From assembly GCF_017591425.1 (NCBI RefSeq), contig NW_024466599.1:22172001-22236000 (forward strand): DNA of 64,000 nt. The letters are read 5' to 3'. Origin of the DNA: Ochotona curzoniae (Eukaryota; Chordata; Mammalia; Lagomorpha; Ochotonidae). Numbering within the stretch: the first letter of the stretch is position 1; the number at the start of each line of letters is the position of its first letter. The position numbers and the translations under genes are program-made. The notes beneath the pieces were generated by a model. It saw only the letters and a program-made list of their open reading frames with translations, was not told the DNA's origin and ran no database searches. Of this stretch, positions 1-13,547 are shown one piece after another.

Positions 1-166
1 CATCATCTTTATCATCCTTTCGCTTTTTGATATTCTCATTTGTGTCAGGGACATTATGTGCATGGTGGCTAGCTACAGAGTCAAGTCTCTCCTGCCAGTC
101 TGAGCCTCTCTAGTTCATGAATGGAGGAGAGTCCTTATTTCCTTACTCATTGAAAAGATCAATTCA

Positions 167-500
167 AGGGTGGCACGGTGGCACATCAAGTTAATCATCT
201 ACCCTGTAACACTGGCATCCCATATGAGTACCAGTTTATGTCCTGGCTGCTCCACTTCTGATCCAGCTCTCTGCTTATAGTCTGAGAAGGTAGTGGAGGA
301 TAACCTAGGTCCTTGGGACCCTACACTAATGTAGGAGATCCAGAAGAAGCTCCTGGCTCTGGCTCCTGGCTTTGAATCAGCTGAGTTCTGGCCATTGAAC
401 TATTTGGGGAATGAACCAGCAGATGGAAGACTGTCTCTATTTCTCCTTCTCTTCCTCTAGAATCTGCCTTTCAAATAAAAATAAATCTTTAAAATAAAAA
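167..500 (+). mobile_element. C-type lagomorph SINE, full length, old
   Basis: The sequence follows the lagomorph C-SINE plan: a tRNA-like head with a 'ggctgctccactt' segment, then 'ccttgggaccc', 'gaagctcctggctc', a TC-rich stretch and an 'aataaaaataaatcttt' tail. The head has lost most CpG positions, so this is an old copy. No clear flanking duplication is visible. Confidence 0.8.
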
Positions 501-2345
501 GAGAAGATCAAGCTTTTTGTGCTCTGTAGACATGATAAACAATGGAGAAAATTGCATAATTGTTTGTAACTCTCTTTTTCTTCCCCTGGTTTGTTTTCCT
601 TAGTATCATTTGAAATACTATAAAACGTACACCTCTGTTTGCTTACATTCTTCCATCAGAGAGTGTAAGAGTTGAAGGGATGTCTGCCTGCCCACAAGTG
701 TCAATGTCCTCCCTCTTACGAGAGACTGCTGGGGAACCACTGCCCAACCAGGGGCTACATTAACCCAACGGATGAAGCTAAGTGATTGAGTTCTGATCGT
801 GCAGTGTGAGTGAGATGATATACTCAATGCCTGTGCTCCCATTCCCCCTCTTCCACTTGGTGACAGCTGGTCGTCACCCAGTGGAACCAGAGCACTCTCT
901 GAACCAACATTCCAGAAACAGAACCCAAGTCTCCTTACCTGCCTGCCTCACCACTGCCCAGAGAGAAAATGTAGGCTCTCACGAGCAAACTGGCATATTT
1001 AAAATAGCTGTCACGTGAAAACTGGAGCACTTCCTGTGTGTGTCTTGGGTTCGATTCCTCAGTTCTTGTTGCAATTGTCTAGAAGTCAGTTTGGGGTGTT
1101 ACAGAAAGATTATCTGCTGTTCCTATTCTAAATTTGAACTAATACCAGAACTCTACAGTAAATTACTGTTTAGAATGCTCTTATTGGCTTTATTTTTTAT
1201 TATAAAAGAGGGAACTTCCACTTTTGTGAAGAAAGATGTTCCTTAAACCACTGTTTATATCCTAAGGTATATCGCCCCTAAAATGAGTATTATTGCCACC
1301 TCCACCATCACCAGTGACTCGAGTATGATTTCCCAGCAACCCCCAAGGATCCATGTGCTGGAAGCTTGGTTATCAGAAGGCAGTGTAGAGATTCTGAGTC
1401 CTTTAAGAGGGGAAGTCTATCAGGAGAAAGCTGGGGGTGCTTCCCTCCAAAGCAATTAACTTAATTCTTGGTGAAAGAGTTATTATAGGACAACCAAGGC
1501 GATTACTTCTCCCGCCACACTATGGCTTCCTAGCTCAGTGTGCAATTTTTTTCTTATTTCATGTACCCCATACAGCTGTAATGCCATGGGCCATGAGTCC
1601 CAGCCAGAGTCAGGCTGATGGTGGTGCCATGTCCTTAAATTCCCCAGGATTATGAGTTAAGTAAGCCTTTTTTCAATAAAGTTAGCCAGCCTCAGGTATT
1701 CCATGATTGCAGCAACAGTGAGAACCAGACTATGTGTCTGTGTCTTCTCAGAGCAATCAGGGAGAGCAGGCTGATCACCTATTCAGTTGGAATATGTCAG
1801 ACATGTTCTCAAGAGTATTTCAGTCTTCGCAGCATTTAGGGGAGAAAATATAAAAGAGGCTGGCTTTCAGCATGGAGCCTTCCCTATGGCATGAGTCATT
1901 TGCCGATGCTGTTTGCCATGCCTGACCCACATTATCCTCTGCTAGTAGGGACTCCCGTTTCATCCTTTGTCATACATTTGGAATCTCTCCCTCTCTCCAG
2001 AGCCTTGAAGGCTGCTGATTCTCAGCATCATCAATTAATATGAATATCTTAGCTATTTGTAACTCCAAAGGTTCATAGCATAGTATTTATTGTTTTTGAA
2101 GGATGTCATTTTTCTCATGAGTTATAATAACACCATTACATTTGGGTGCACTGAAAAAATGTCACTGGGAGTTCTAAGGAGATCACTTGCATTGTTAACT
2201 TTATTTCAGTGCATTTCAAGATGACACTCTTTCCTCATCTAGCAAATAATCTTAAATGTAGTCCTTCCTGTAAATGCTGGTGTGAGAGGCTTCCGCCCTG
2301 AGGCTGATTCACTGGTCAAGGCAACATCACCTCCAGGATGGGAAA
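501..2345. other. Intergenic, nothing recognised
   Basis: Open frames here are short (75 codons or fewer) and resemble no family I know. I see no splice-bounded exon, RNA gene or recognisable repeat. Confidence 0.5.
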
Positions 2346-2349
2346 CATT

Positions 2350-2580
2350 TTAAAGATGGCTAAGGTTTATGGAGCGGCTCATGTAAGCCAGGTCCTATAG
2401 TAGATATTCCGTATGGATCTCACTCCCCTTTAAAAACTCCCTATGAGATGAATGTACTTTCTTATTTTACAGCTACAGAAGCTGAGTGGGCTCAGGGTGC
2501 TTTAACAAATCACAAGATGTCACCTGACTAGTAGGACAGCACCAATATTTGAACTCTTATCTGTGAATTTAGCATTTTCT
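2350..2580 (-). mobile_element. MIR SINE relic
   Basis: Read on the plus strand this is the inverted MIR layout: a 'tttatggagcggctcatgt' portion, 'ctccctatgagatgaa', then 'ttattttacag' followed by 'gaagctgagtgggctcag' and 'cacctgactagtaggac'. This is the ancient mammalian MIR core in reverse orientation, strongly diverged. Confidence 0.75.
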
Positions 2581-5500
2581 AGAAATAATAGAGCAGAGGT
2601 TAGGCTTTCTTACAGGAGTGTGAAGGGACAAGAAGAGACTCCCCCTCTGGCAGAGCCTCACTTACACAGAACTGGTGGCAGCAGCAAGAACGAGTGGCCT
2701 TGAGAAGAGTCAGAATGAAGAGAACAGCACTAAAACCAACAAGAAGATGAGTGAGTACTGGGACCAGCAAGGACCAGGTCTTTCAGAAAAAGCACAGAGA
2801 TTATGTATATCTCTGTTTTAAAGCCTCAGAAAGTGCTCTAAGCATAGAATCATCCAGTAAACAGAAATCTGATACCAGACTCTAAGAATCTTGGAAAATC
2901 TTTTGGTTCCAAAACTGAAATCAGGAGTGTAAGAAGCTACAGGAACAGGGAAAGAATCAGACAATTACAATCTTAGCAGCTACGCATCTGCCAGTCGGGC
3001 TCCATTGTGACCTAGAAAAGGCCCAAGTCTCAGGCTTCCTCTGCCAGGAAGAATAGAAGCAGTGAGAATGTGAGGTGTTGTTTCATCTCCCCAGGCCCAG
3101 CAAGTGCAGAGAAGGTCATGAGAGCAGCACTCCTGCAGAGCCTGTCCATCACTTGGCTTTGGTCCTCACGCTTTTAGAAGAACAGTACCTCTTGGTGGCT
3201 TAGAAGTTTCCTAGAACGAGGAGGGAACATGAACCTGCATGACAAAGGATTTAACTCTCCAACTGTGACACCTGTGGGCCTGAGCAGAGGTCACAAAGGA
3301 CTTGAGACATAAGCAGGAAGAAAGGAAGAGGATGTCCAAGAAAGACTCATGGAAGAGGATGGGTCCAAAGGATGGTGACTAGAGAGGCAATCATATTTAA
3401 CTTCAGATCTCTCTGTCAAGTTTCCCATCCCCATGATTCTTGGCTGTTTTCTGTCACCAGGTGAGGAGTCAGACCAGAGTAATAGTCTTGACTGACTTGA
3501 CAGCTATAATCTTCTAGTCTTGATCCTTATCAGTATTCTTAGCATACTAATCTTCCTCTGTACATCATCTCTGTCTTATTGCCACTCTTTTAGGAATCCC
3601 AGGTAGAAGCAGGAAGGGGGAAATAAAACTTTGAGTACTGGCTGCCTGTGTATGTGTCACACAGCCCAGCAGCCATGTCTGGGGCCTCAGTGGAAGTAGG
3701 TAGCAGCTTCTGCGAAACCCAAGAAACATATTTGCCTGGGGACTAACTTAGGGTGCTTCCAAGGGAGGACTGTGACACAAGATTATGAGAGTGGGGCGGG
3801 GGGGTATGGAGGAGGACAAGAGAGAGTGGGAAGAAAAGGAAGGGGGTTGAGCATAAAACAGCAGCAACAACAACTTCCCTATGCTTCTGCTATAAAAACA
3901 CAAAAGCCTCATTTCACTGCTCTGGAGAATTTTGGAACCAAACACTTAGTTCAGCTGAAACCATGGCAAGCGTCCAGTGTAGAACAGGGAAGACTCAGGT
4001 GACAGCCAAGGATCTGTTCTTTCACATGCCCCTTTCCCACATGCAAAATCCTCAGGACCCTCCTAGCCCTTCACATGTCAGGGTACTGTGGTGTGGGTTA
4101 ATACTTGGGGCATTATTTCTGTTTTTGCTTTTGTTTTGCAGCCTACTTCCCAAGGGCAAGGCCTGCCCATGAGTGCCATGGTTCTTTTTAATTTGTGCCC
4201 TCTGAGACAGCTGTGTCCATGCTATAGGATGTTGTCATTCACTGTACAGAATTGATGTAGTTGAATGCTAAGGGAAAGAATGTCAAACCAAAATCACAGA
4301 AGCATTCCAGTCTATGTTATGCTTGTCATTTTCAGGCAATTGTTACTACCAGTATTTCCTAATATACCACATCCTTGGGAATTCCTCTCTTTAGTAAGCC
4401 TCTGCATGAAAAAGTACAATTGTCAGCCGAAGCCTCTGACTGTCAAGGAGTGCACTGGTTCCACTTGAGAAATTCCTTGGCAGATAGAGGTGGCAAGAAG
4501 TCTTCCTATGCTTCTACAAATTCAGCCCAATAAGTCCAGGAGTAGAATTTAATAAGGATAGAAGGTAGATCCACACAACCTACCCTGAGACCCAAGCAAA
4601 AGGTGGCTTTGCATTGGCCTACCATTGAAGAGGGCCCTGATCAGGCCTGCCTTAGGGTATGCCCCTTCTCACAGGATGAGAAATCCATTGATCCTAAGGA
4701 ACAGGACTCCTCGGTCATTGCCATTCCCCTATTATAACATGCTCTCACTCCAGGACGTCCAGCTCACATCCAAGTCCTTCCTGGCCATTTCCCTTGGACT
4801 GTCCCAGAGGAGATGCTCCTGGAATGCCCATTTCTTGGTTCCTGGTTTGCACACCTATAGACCCCCTGAAGTGACTGCTGGGAGAGTAGGCATAGCTTGG
4901 ATATGTGAGCTGTGCTATTTACTCATGTGCTTGAGAAGGGACCATCATGCGTGGGGCAGAGCTTGGTGGAATTAAGCTGAGGAGAGAAGGAGACAAGCTG
5001 GGGGCGGGGAGCAGGAGAGAGTTGTTCTCCATAGAGTGTGGAAACTAACAGTTAAAAACCTGAACTTCAAAATCATTATGAAGGTACAGTGATCAAGCGA
5101 GGTGCAGAGAACATTTAGATTTACCATTTTAAGTTAGCTTATTACTTATAAATACATAAACAAATGGCCCATGTGGGCTTCCATTTGTACTCTTGCCCTG
5201 GCCCTGCAGATGGATCTAGAAAGTGATGTTGTTACAAAAGTTCCTTTAACAGACTTTAAGAGGAGTGGATACAAATTCGATGAGGCACAGATTTAAGAAG
5301 AAATCACCCCTAAAATGCAAAGTAAGACAGAAAGAAAGATCCCAGAGTCTGACACGCACTACCCTTCCTCAGCTCACAGCATTGTCCAACAGGACCACAG
5401 GACCCATCTTCACCCAGCGTGCCTTCTAGCCTCATCTCCAGCAACCTCCCCACACAGCCCAACTTTGGTGGCAGTAGACCACTCTCCATTCTCTGAATTC

Positions 5501-7743
5501 AACACTAGGTCTCACCAGCTCACACTACAACTCCCCTTCACTAACTTTTCCTCTACTGAAGTCCTTCAAAGCTCAGCCTACATGCAACTAGCTCCCCAAT
5601 GTCCATAGTCTTCGAGTCCCACATGTAATTACACCCAGGGAAATTTCTTACTCCTCCATCTATTTCCATTGTATCTCATGCCTATCTCCATTAAGGTGTG
5701 TAACACAGAGACCAGATCTCACTCATCTTGATTCCAGTAATACATCTTAGTGACCTCTGCTCAGCAGTAGAGGGCTGAGAGAAAGACAGCAATTCTCTCA
5801 CAAGGTTTGTCTAAACTTGCTTTCATCATACCCAAAAGAGAAATTCATCCTAACCATGTGCTTGTTCTAATCAGTATTCTCATTTTTCTTCCTGTTCACC
5901 ACAAATGTTACCATACCCAACAACTTGTATAGTATTATGCTTCTTATATATTGATTCATGAAAGCTTCACAAACATGTGATATTAGAAATTCAATTTTCA
6001 CCTAAAAAGTAGGTTCTCAGAATGAGGAAGTGGTGCAATTTAAACTCCAGCTTTTTTTAAATTCCTGAGTCAATGCTCTTTTCATTCTCCTGGATCCCCA
6101 GTGTTAGGACCTGAGTACCCATATTGTTCTCTTGACCCCGCAGCTCACCACAGAACCTGGCAATTAACATTGGATTTGGACCAATAAGGAAACACAAGAA
6201 TGAAAATCCAGGAATAAGGAAGTAAGTTACACTTGAATAAGCTCCAGTAACCGGAAATCCTGGCTTGCTTGAAATAGGTACTTTCCAGATAAAGGGCAGG
6301 GCATACGAGAGTTACTCAGAGTTTATACTTCTGTCTTGTGCAATGAATACTGGAAATGCTACCACAAGGAAAATTTGCAAAGGGAGTGGGAAGGAATGCT
6401 TACTAAGGGGATGGAAATCATCTCCATTTGCGCATTTCTGGTCAATCAGGGAAGGATGAGAAAGGAATAGATGAAAAAAGCTAGTCAGAGCAAGCAGAGG
6501 ATGAGGAAGAAAGCCAGAGTGGCTCCAGAAAAATGACTCCAAACGGTAGGAGGAGGGTTTGGGTGGGAGGAGGGGGGAGTAGCAGGTACGTGTGCCCACC
6601 TCAGTGGCCTCAGGGACCCCAGAGCCATCTTAACTTTGCACCAGGGCAGAGGAGTCAGATGAGGCAGGGAGAGGGCTCTGAAAATGGGTCAAACCACAGC
6701 TTCTTTGGCTCTGCAAGCCTGGCATCCTCTTTCCAGTTCCCTGATGGCTGCTGCTGCAGAGTGAACGTTCCCCTCCCCAAGATCCCTGGGTTCTCTTTGA
6801 GAAAGGGAAACTGAAAGAGAGAGAGAGAAAGCAGAAGCTCTGCACTCAGTTCATTTCTTGCACCTGCCTGGCCTCAGAAAGCTTCACGCAGTATGGGAAG
6901 CAGCATGGTTCTGTATCAGCATTTGCAGAGTAGGATAAGTAATACATTAATGTTCAATTCACATGGCTAAAGGACGTTTGCTAGAGTCTAGAACAGGGCA
7001 TGGGAACCAGATAGCATCTGCAAGAAGCAATAATTGGTAGGACCTGAATTAGAGAGTCCAACTGTGCACTCATTTTCACACGCTCATTAAGAGCATGTAG
7101 CCCCATTCCTTTCCTACCTGAATTCTCTGAAAAGGGAGCAGAGCCAGGGAAGAATGGCAAGAAGATCTTCAGTGCAGTGCTTACCAGAACTTGGACATGT
7201 TTTTCAGATTTCCACCAGGAGCTTTGCAAAACCCCAGGCTCTGTAGGCCCTGAAAAGCCCAACAGAGCCATCAGCAAAGGATTAGTGACCTGCAGGAGCT
7301 GGTAGGCCCCCTAGGCAGGCCAAAGCAGTGGGTGGCACTGTCTGATATGTGGGGGTCTGTGTTATGTTTCAACACAACCCCTAATTATAATGTATTCTCT
7401 ACCTCAGGAAGCCCACAATCAGTTCAGGAAAGTGTTTTGGGGAGAGAAGCCTACAGCCAGCCTTTTCTCCCTTGGAGCATTCAGATGGACACTGGCTATG
7501 GCCTTGAATGGATGGCCAGCAGCGCTAGCTGGAGCACTATGCTCCCTTGGTTTCCTACTTCAGCCTGGGGCTTGGCTTGGCTTGCACTGTCTGAGCCATG
7601 ATCAACAGGAATTGGAGAGTCAGGTTTTGCTATTTTGGGTCCCAAAGTTTGCCCCACAGGACTCTTTCATCACCCTTGCAAGAACGAATTTTTGTTGCAA
7701 AGGAAAATGTTTCTAGGAAATTGAAAAATGCCCTTTAATATCA
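2581..7743. other. Intergenic, mostly unrecognised
   Basis: No coding exon could be supported. A weak MIR-like stretch, minus orientation, may lie around 5925-6080. The frames at 4625-4975 (116 codons) and 5315-5608 (97 codons) have no domain, splice context or similarity that I recognise, so I treat them as chance. Confidence 0.5.
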
Positions 7744-8048
7744 GGTCAGCATGATCTCACCAGGATCCCATATGGGTGCCGGTTGTAATCCTGGCAGCCC
7801 CGCTTCCCATCCAGTTCTCTGCTTGTCACCTGGGAAAACAGTTGAGGATACCCCAAAGCTTGGGACCCTACACCAGCGTGGGAGACCCAGAAGAAGTTCC
7901 TGGCTCCTGACTTCAGATCAGATCAGCTCAGCTCCAGCCGTTGCAACTGCTTGAGTAGTGAATCATCAGATAGAAGATCTTCCTCTCTGTCTCTCCTCCT
8001 CTCTGTATGTCTGACTTTCCAATAAAAATAAATAAATCATTAAAAATA
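7744..8048 (+). mobile_element. C-type SINE, moderately young
   Basis: A C-SINE body with 'gggtgccggttgtaatcc' (B-box region), 'cttgggaccctacacc', 'gaagaagttcctggctcc' and a 'tctctgtctctcctcc' stretch before an 'aataaaaataaataaatc' tail. It resembles the well-preserved copy at 29176-29506 and belongs to the same subfamily. Confidence 0.85.
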
Positions 8049-8129
8049 TATATCAGGTCAATAGAAAGCGCTTTTGGGGAAACTATCCAGAAGTGAAAGA
8101 CACAGAATGGCAGGTGTTTGGCACAGCTG

Positions 8130-8392
8130 CTACAATACCACATTCCATATTGGGGTTTAAATGATAGCTGCGCCCCCAATCCCAGCTTCCTGGAAGAGCA
8201 CAGGTGATTGCTCAAGTAGTTAGGTCCCTGACATCCATGTGGGATTTGGCAGACTAGAATTAAATTCCTGAATTTTAGTCTGATCAGGTTTTGGTTATCG
8301 TAGAAATTTGGAGAGTGAACCAACAAATGGGATATCAATCAATCAATCAATCAATCAATCTCTCTAGTAATACAATAAAATATTTAAAATAT
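8130..8392 (+). mobile_element. Degenerate C-type SINE
   Basis: Recognisable pieces include 'tgacatccatgtggga' and 'gagagtgaaccaac', the usual order for the second half of a C-SINE, ending in 'aataaaatatttaaa'. The head is poorly preserved. An (AATC)n microsatellite has grown where the TC-rich segment normally lies. Confidence 0.6.
8334..8360 (+). repeat. (AATC)n microsatellite
   Basis: Nearly perfect tetranucleotide repeat of about six to seven units, inside the 3' part of the degenerate SINE. Confidence 0.9.
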
Positions 8393-10604
8393 CAGTAATG
8401 ATACATGCATCATCATCATTAACATACAATAAGGTAGAGGAAAGAGACATGGAATTCAAGCCTTTTTTAACTTTTCCCACATCTACATTTATAAGCATCT
8501 AGATTCCTATTCTCTCTGAACCTCTATCACCATCCATGCAATGAAAACAGAGCTGTTTCCCTTACCTGGTAGTTATAAAGAGACAAGAATAATTGCCAAG
8601 AATAGAGGAAGAATTCAAGGACTACTTCCTGAGGCAGAACTCAGAGCTTAGAGGTATTTTATACTTCATTTTTGGTCACTCTCCCATGAACTTCACATCC
8701 CTGAATATCATAATGTTCACACAAGTGACAAACAGCAAGAAGAAAGGAGTGCGGACTCTACAAGGTCTAGCTCCAGCTGGGCAGCAGGTATAATGTGTAA
8801 CCTTTCATTTCATTTCAATGTGGTGAGTCAAGCAGAGAATGCAGAAGGGCTTCAGGACCCTAAGTAAGTACCACAGTTAATTATGTTGGCTGCAGAGTCA
8901 AAGCACATTTGTATCCAGGCTTCTGAAAATCTAACCCTGTTTCTCTTTACTCCATTGTAAGTATCTTATCCACTATACATTTGGTTCCAAAATCTTTACT
9001 GCTGTACTGCATTTGGGTCCAGAGACCCCAACTTCTGAAGCTTGGAGAAATTTAAGTTAAACCGACATGGAAGTGACACATGCTACTTGTGTCCACATTT
9101 TGTTGGCATATCCAATTGTCCAGCCACAGGTAACTTCGAGCAGTGAGACCACCCATCAGCTTATATTGGGTTGAACTAAGGGAGTGGCCAGTCACATAAA
9201 ATATCCCCAGTGTTCAGTACAGCAACAGTCGTGGTTTGCCCCACTTCTAAACCCAAACGCGTGGTGGCATCGCCAGACCTATTTTCCTCTTGCCTTCCTG
9301 TTTCTGGGAAAAAGGGCTCCTCTTCCTATACAAAGCCATGCTCCATGTTTGTGCTTGAATCCTACCTCTTGCTCCCTAACCAAGTGTTTTATTTCACTTC
9401 CACTTTTACTCTGGATTGGACCCACCTATTAAGTATCCAGACAGACACTTGTCTGTCACCCTTGTTAGCCTAATCACCTCTAGCTAATGTTTCCATTCTC
9501 TGCTTCTCTGAGTTGTGCTTCTACCTGCAGTCACAGCCTCACCTCATCCATTCTTTAATGGACTGGGTTTTGACTTGTGCCTCCTCCACTCCACTCAAAT
9601 GCAACTTGCTGAGGTCACTGTATGCTGCCCATGCCAGGGGTTATTCCTCTGTCACCCTGTTACTTTGTAACTTCTTTTGTGTAACCCTAGCTGTCAATCA
9701 CATCATTCTCGAAAGATATTTCCCTTGGCTCTGGGACACCAGACTGCTGGTTTTTTCCCAACTTCCTGTCCTTCTCAGGTTCCTTAGCTAACCTCCATCT
9801 TTCCTCTCCCATCTGAACACTAAAATGTGGTTTCTCAGGAAACAGAGCAGTTCACAGCCATCTTGTCTTTTCCTTTAAATTCTCATTTAAAGTCATTGCC
9901 GTGACTTTGAATATTGTTATCTGCCAATGATGTGTAAGTGAACAGCATTAGCCAGGATGTATTTATTGGGCCCCAGAATCTTACATTCCTGGCTTGGATA
10001 ATTCACAGAAATCCCAAATGTAACACTTTAAAAGTCAGCTTCTTTTTCCTGCCACTCTTCTGCTCCACATCCTGACTGGGTATGATGAATCTGGGAAGAA
10101 CTAACTTCCCTTTCTCGCTATTGCCTTCTCACTCACCACCCCTCCCCCATGTTTTTGCATTTAGTCATCCCAAAAGGCTAGAAATTCTGCTTCTAAAACC
10201 TGTCCTGCAGTTCGGACAGACATGTCCGAATCTGTCTCCACAGATCAAACCTTGCCTGACTCCTGCCTGATTTTCAAACTGGTTCCTGTTTCAATTTTAA
10301 CCATGCAGCAGCCAAAGTATCAAACAAGTGGGCATAGCAGAGTAACTCATGACCACATGCAAACCAGCCAGCTTAAAACTGCTGAACAGTGTTCCTACTA
10401 CACCAGCTGACTGCATCAGCCCTCCATGCCAATATCCCTTCCTCCAAGAGGCCTTCTCACAACTGTTCCATTCCTGATGGATTTCCGGCAACCCAGTCTT
10501 CCCCATTACACCATGTAGCTCAAATCACAAGTATCTATTTGGATATTCATATATGGTTTTTTAGGTCAATGTTATTTTCCTAAACTCTGTTTAATCCCTA
10601 TGAA
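8393..10604. other. Intergenic, nothing firm
   Basis: A possible weak plus-strand MIR lies near 8480-8600 ('tctctctgaacctctatc' followed by 'atgcaatgaaaacag'). Otherwise no repeat family, exon or RNA gene is recognised. The frames of 82-92 codons between 9184 and 9791 look non-coding. Confidence 0.45.
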
Positions 10605-10715
10605 GATGGATATTGAGTCTGTCTTGCTTACTATTGTATAGCAATGGGTTCAGCTTCAGCTCCTGGCCCACAGCTGATACACAAGAATTATTTGTTGAAT
10701 GGGTTTGTTATTGAG
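10605..10715 (+). mobile_element. L2 LINE 3'-end relic
   Basis: The segment 'gtctgtcttgcttactattgta' trimmed to its core, with 'cacaagaattatttgttgaatg', has the layout of the 3' end of L2, which ends in a (TGAATG) type tail. It is short and diverged. Confidence 0.6.
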
Positions 10716-11370
10716 GGAGCTGTAAGTGATGGAGAACTTCCCCAAACCAGGAATGGATCAGTTGTCTGCTTTTCTGTATAACTGTTCTTAACCTCCTCCA
10801 GGCAAGCGGTATCAGCTCTTGCTACAAAGGGCTATTTTGTGGCTCATTGTATTATACTTATGTTGCACCTGAGGTAGTAGATGGTACTAATACCACTTGC
10901 CCTCAGTCCCTTCCACTGCAAGTTATGGGAGGATCTCTCTCATTCTCCACCACAAAAGGAAGGTCATTTGCTAAGAGAAGGCAGGGTGGATAAATGCAAC
11001 TGAGAGATTGGAGGATGCAGCATGCGTTTGAAACTGGAAATTTAGAACCTGTAGTACAACTGATCAACAGAGGAGTGAAAGGTCACATTAATCCACCCAA
11101 CTTCAACATGTCTGCATATAGCTGGGAGTGGCAAAAGGAAGGATCCAGTCAGTGCAAGACTGAGTTGCCACTATGAACACATACAAAGGAAAGAATCCAG
11201 AGAGTGAGAGAACCTGCGAGCCAAGGGTGTGATAACAGGTCAGAGGCTCTCCCCAAAAGCCATTGAAGGCCAAATGTGCTGACAGATACAGGAAATACAG
11301 AGGGGTCATGAAGTGCAGAGTATCCTGGGGTCAGGGAGACTCTGGCTTTGTGAGTAAGGAGGTAGTACAA
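10716..11370. other. Intergenic, nothing recognised
   Basis: No repeat, exon or RNA gene is recognised in this stretch. Confidence 0.45.
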
Positions 11371-11374
11371 GTGG

Positions 11375-12120
11375 TCACCTTATAATAAAATTCTTTCTGT
11401 TCACTTCAAATACTACTTGATACACAAATCTTAAGTGCACAATTTAATGAGTTTTGGCAAATATATACATTCATTTATCCCTTTCATTTCTGTCCTTCTA
11501 AAAATTTCTTAAAGTCCCTGTCCAATTCTTCTCCACTTCCTACTCCCAGCAGCAGCAACCTACAGTGACTGCTATCACTATAAGTCACGGCCCTTCTATT
11601 TTAGAATTACCTATAAATAGAATCATGCTATACGATATATGTATATTCCATCTAGCTTCATTCATTCAGACAATGTTTATGAACTTCATCCATGCTGTTA
11701 GGTAACACATTGCTTTTTATTGCTGAATTGTAAGAATGTGTTCAAATGTATCTATCCCTTTTTCTATTATATTGGGTAACAGAATAGGTATATGTTCAAC
11801 TTTCTAAGAAATTGTGAAATAGTCTTTCAAGGCAGGCATACATTTTTACTGTGACAATAATGTTAAAACTTGTGGCTACTCCAGGTCCTGCCCCATGCTC
11901 AACGTTGTCAGCCTCTTTGATCTTAACCATTTCAATATGTGTAAAGTGGTACCTTAATATAATTTTAATTTTTGGTTCCCTGATGACTAATAATTTTGAG
12001 CATCTTTTCATGTTTATTGGCCATTTCATGTCTTTTTGTATAGTGCTTGTTTGAATCTGAGATTTTTCATCATTGCATTATTGGGCTATAGAAATTCTAT
12101 ATGCACTTTTGAATACAAGC
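11375..12120 (-). mobile_element. Old L1 3' fragment
   Basis: The plus strand reads like an inverted ancient L1 3' end: 'ttaagtgcacaatttaatg', 'atagaatcatgctata', 'tgctgaattgtaagaatg', 'gtaaagtggtacctta', then 'gagcatcttttcatg' followed by 'tattggccatttcatg'. These correspond to the L1 3' UTR and the end of ORF2 in reverse. There are many indels and no coding capacity. Confidence 0.75.
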
Positions 12121-12664
12121 ATCTATTAAAGTAGTTGTATTCCTGGTGCAGGAGAATCTGACATTTCAGCAACATTTAGAAAACATTTTTTTGGATACCT
12201 AAATGAATTGCAGATGACAGAGATGCCCTGGGGTCTAGGATTGGAGTCCCGCACACACTTGATACTGATGTTTTAACATGAAGTGCTGCTCCTTACTAGA
12301 TGGTTGCTCACTTGAAAGACTTTTATTTTCTAAGTTTTATATTCTAAGTTTTGTTAAATATTATGCTGGAATGTTTAGATACATCAGAGGGATTGTGGCT
12401 GTGTTAGCCATGATGCAAATTAAGACACAACCCATTATAATGTTGAAATGCTAACACACAGATAACCAAATAGTAATAGCATTCAGGTTCAGTAAATACA
12501 TAAAACTACAAATTTGTCAAAATTAATGTAAAAACTGGAAAACTAGGAATTTAGGGGAAAAAATGGATTCAGCCATTTGATACTCATCCACAAAACACTA
12601 ACCAATCAGAGTATTACTAATGCTTGATCAATAGTCATCAACAACTTTGGATTCAAAGCTTTGT
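12121..12664. other. Intergenic, nothing recognised
   Basis: AT-rich sequence with no supported feature. Confidence 0.45.
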
Positions 12665-12895
12665 GTAAAATAGCAAATAATAACAAGTGCTACCAGCTAT
12701 TGAGAATTTATGCCAAACTTCATGCAAAGACCTTAAAGCACCTTAGGTCATATTATTATCCACCAATATTTGTACAAAAACATTGTATGTCATTTTATAC
12801 ATGTGTAAACTGCTGTCCCAAACCATACAGTTCTATGTATAGATACAGGACTTAAAAACATAGCCCAAAGTTTGCAAATTTAACCACTAAGCTGT
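12665..12895 (-). mobile_element. MIR SINE relic
   Basis: Inverted MIR order on the plus strand: 'taacaagtgctaccag', 'catattattatccacc', 'cattttatacatgtgtaaac' and 'aaccactaagctgtccc' at the end. Diverged but in the right order and spacing. Confidence 0.65.
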
Positions 12896-13084
12896 CCCAA
12901 ATCCCAGAGCACAGTCAAGGAGTGTCCTGTTTACCCATCTGTATATTGCCTCAGACAGGCACTACCTGATCCCTTAGACTGGACTATACGTGGGTCACCT
13001 CCTAAGTCAACACGTAAATTAGTACCTGACACTAAATAGGCACTCAACCAAATGTAAAATGGGGTGACATTTGACTCACTGGTG

Positions 13085-13378
13085 AGGATGCCACTTAAAA
13101 TAGCCACATGCCATGGCAGAGTTGTCTGGGCTTAGATCCTGGCTAATTTTTTCCAGTCTAGCTTCTCTTTAATGTTCACAATGGCAGACACTAACTGATA
13201 ATGAGTCACGTACTTGGATCTCTACCACATATGTGGAAGGCACATATTGAACTTTTGGTCTGGCTTAGGTTTGGCCCAGCCCCCACTATTACTGGCATTT
13301 GGGGAACAAACCTGAAGACAGAACATCTATTCTTTTGTATGCATGTATCTGGCATTCAAAATAAAAGCTAAATGACAG
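13085..13378 (+). mobile_element. Degenerate C-type SINE
   Basis: Contains 'tacttggatctctaccac', 'gtggaaggcacat' and 'gtctggcttaggtttggccc', then 'attcaaaataaaagct', matching the second half of an old C-SINE. The head is only weakly recognisable. Confidence 0.5.
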
Positions 13379-13547
13379 ATTCCTCTGTTTCAAAAAACAT
13401 TTTTATCTTAAAATTTTATTTGAAATGAATATTGTATTACCAATTTTCTTTTGTTTGGAGTTCATATGTTTTAAACTTTTTGCTGTAATTTTTGCTTTTA
13501 AGCCTCCTAAGTCTTAGAGTATTAGGGAGACCTTTAAAAGCAAATGG

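Noticed and set aside
412..426. CCAGCAGATGG in SINE copies as CTCF sites (also near 43719)
   Set aside because: Two or more mismatches at the GC end of the core (AAG instead of CGC); too weak to call.
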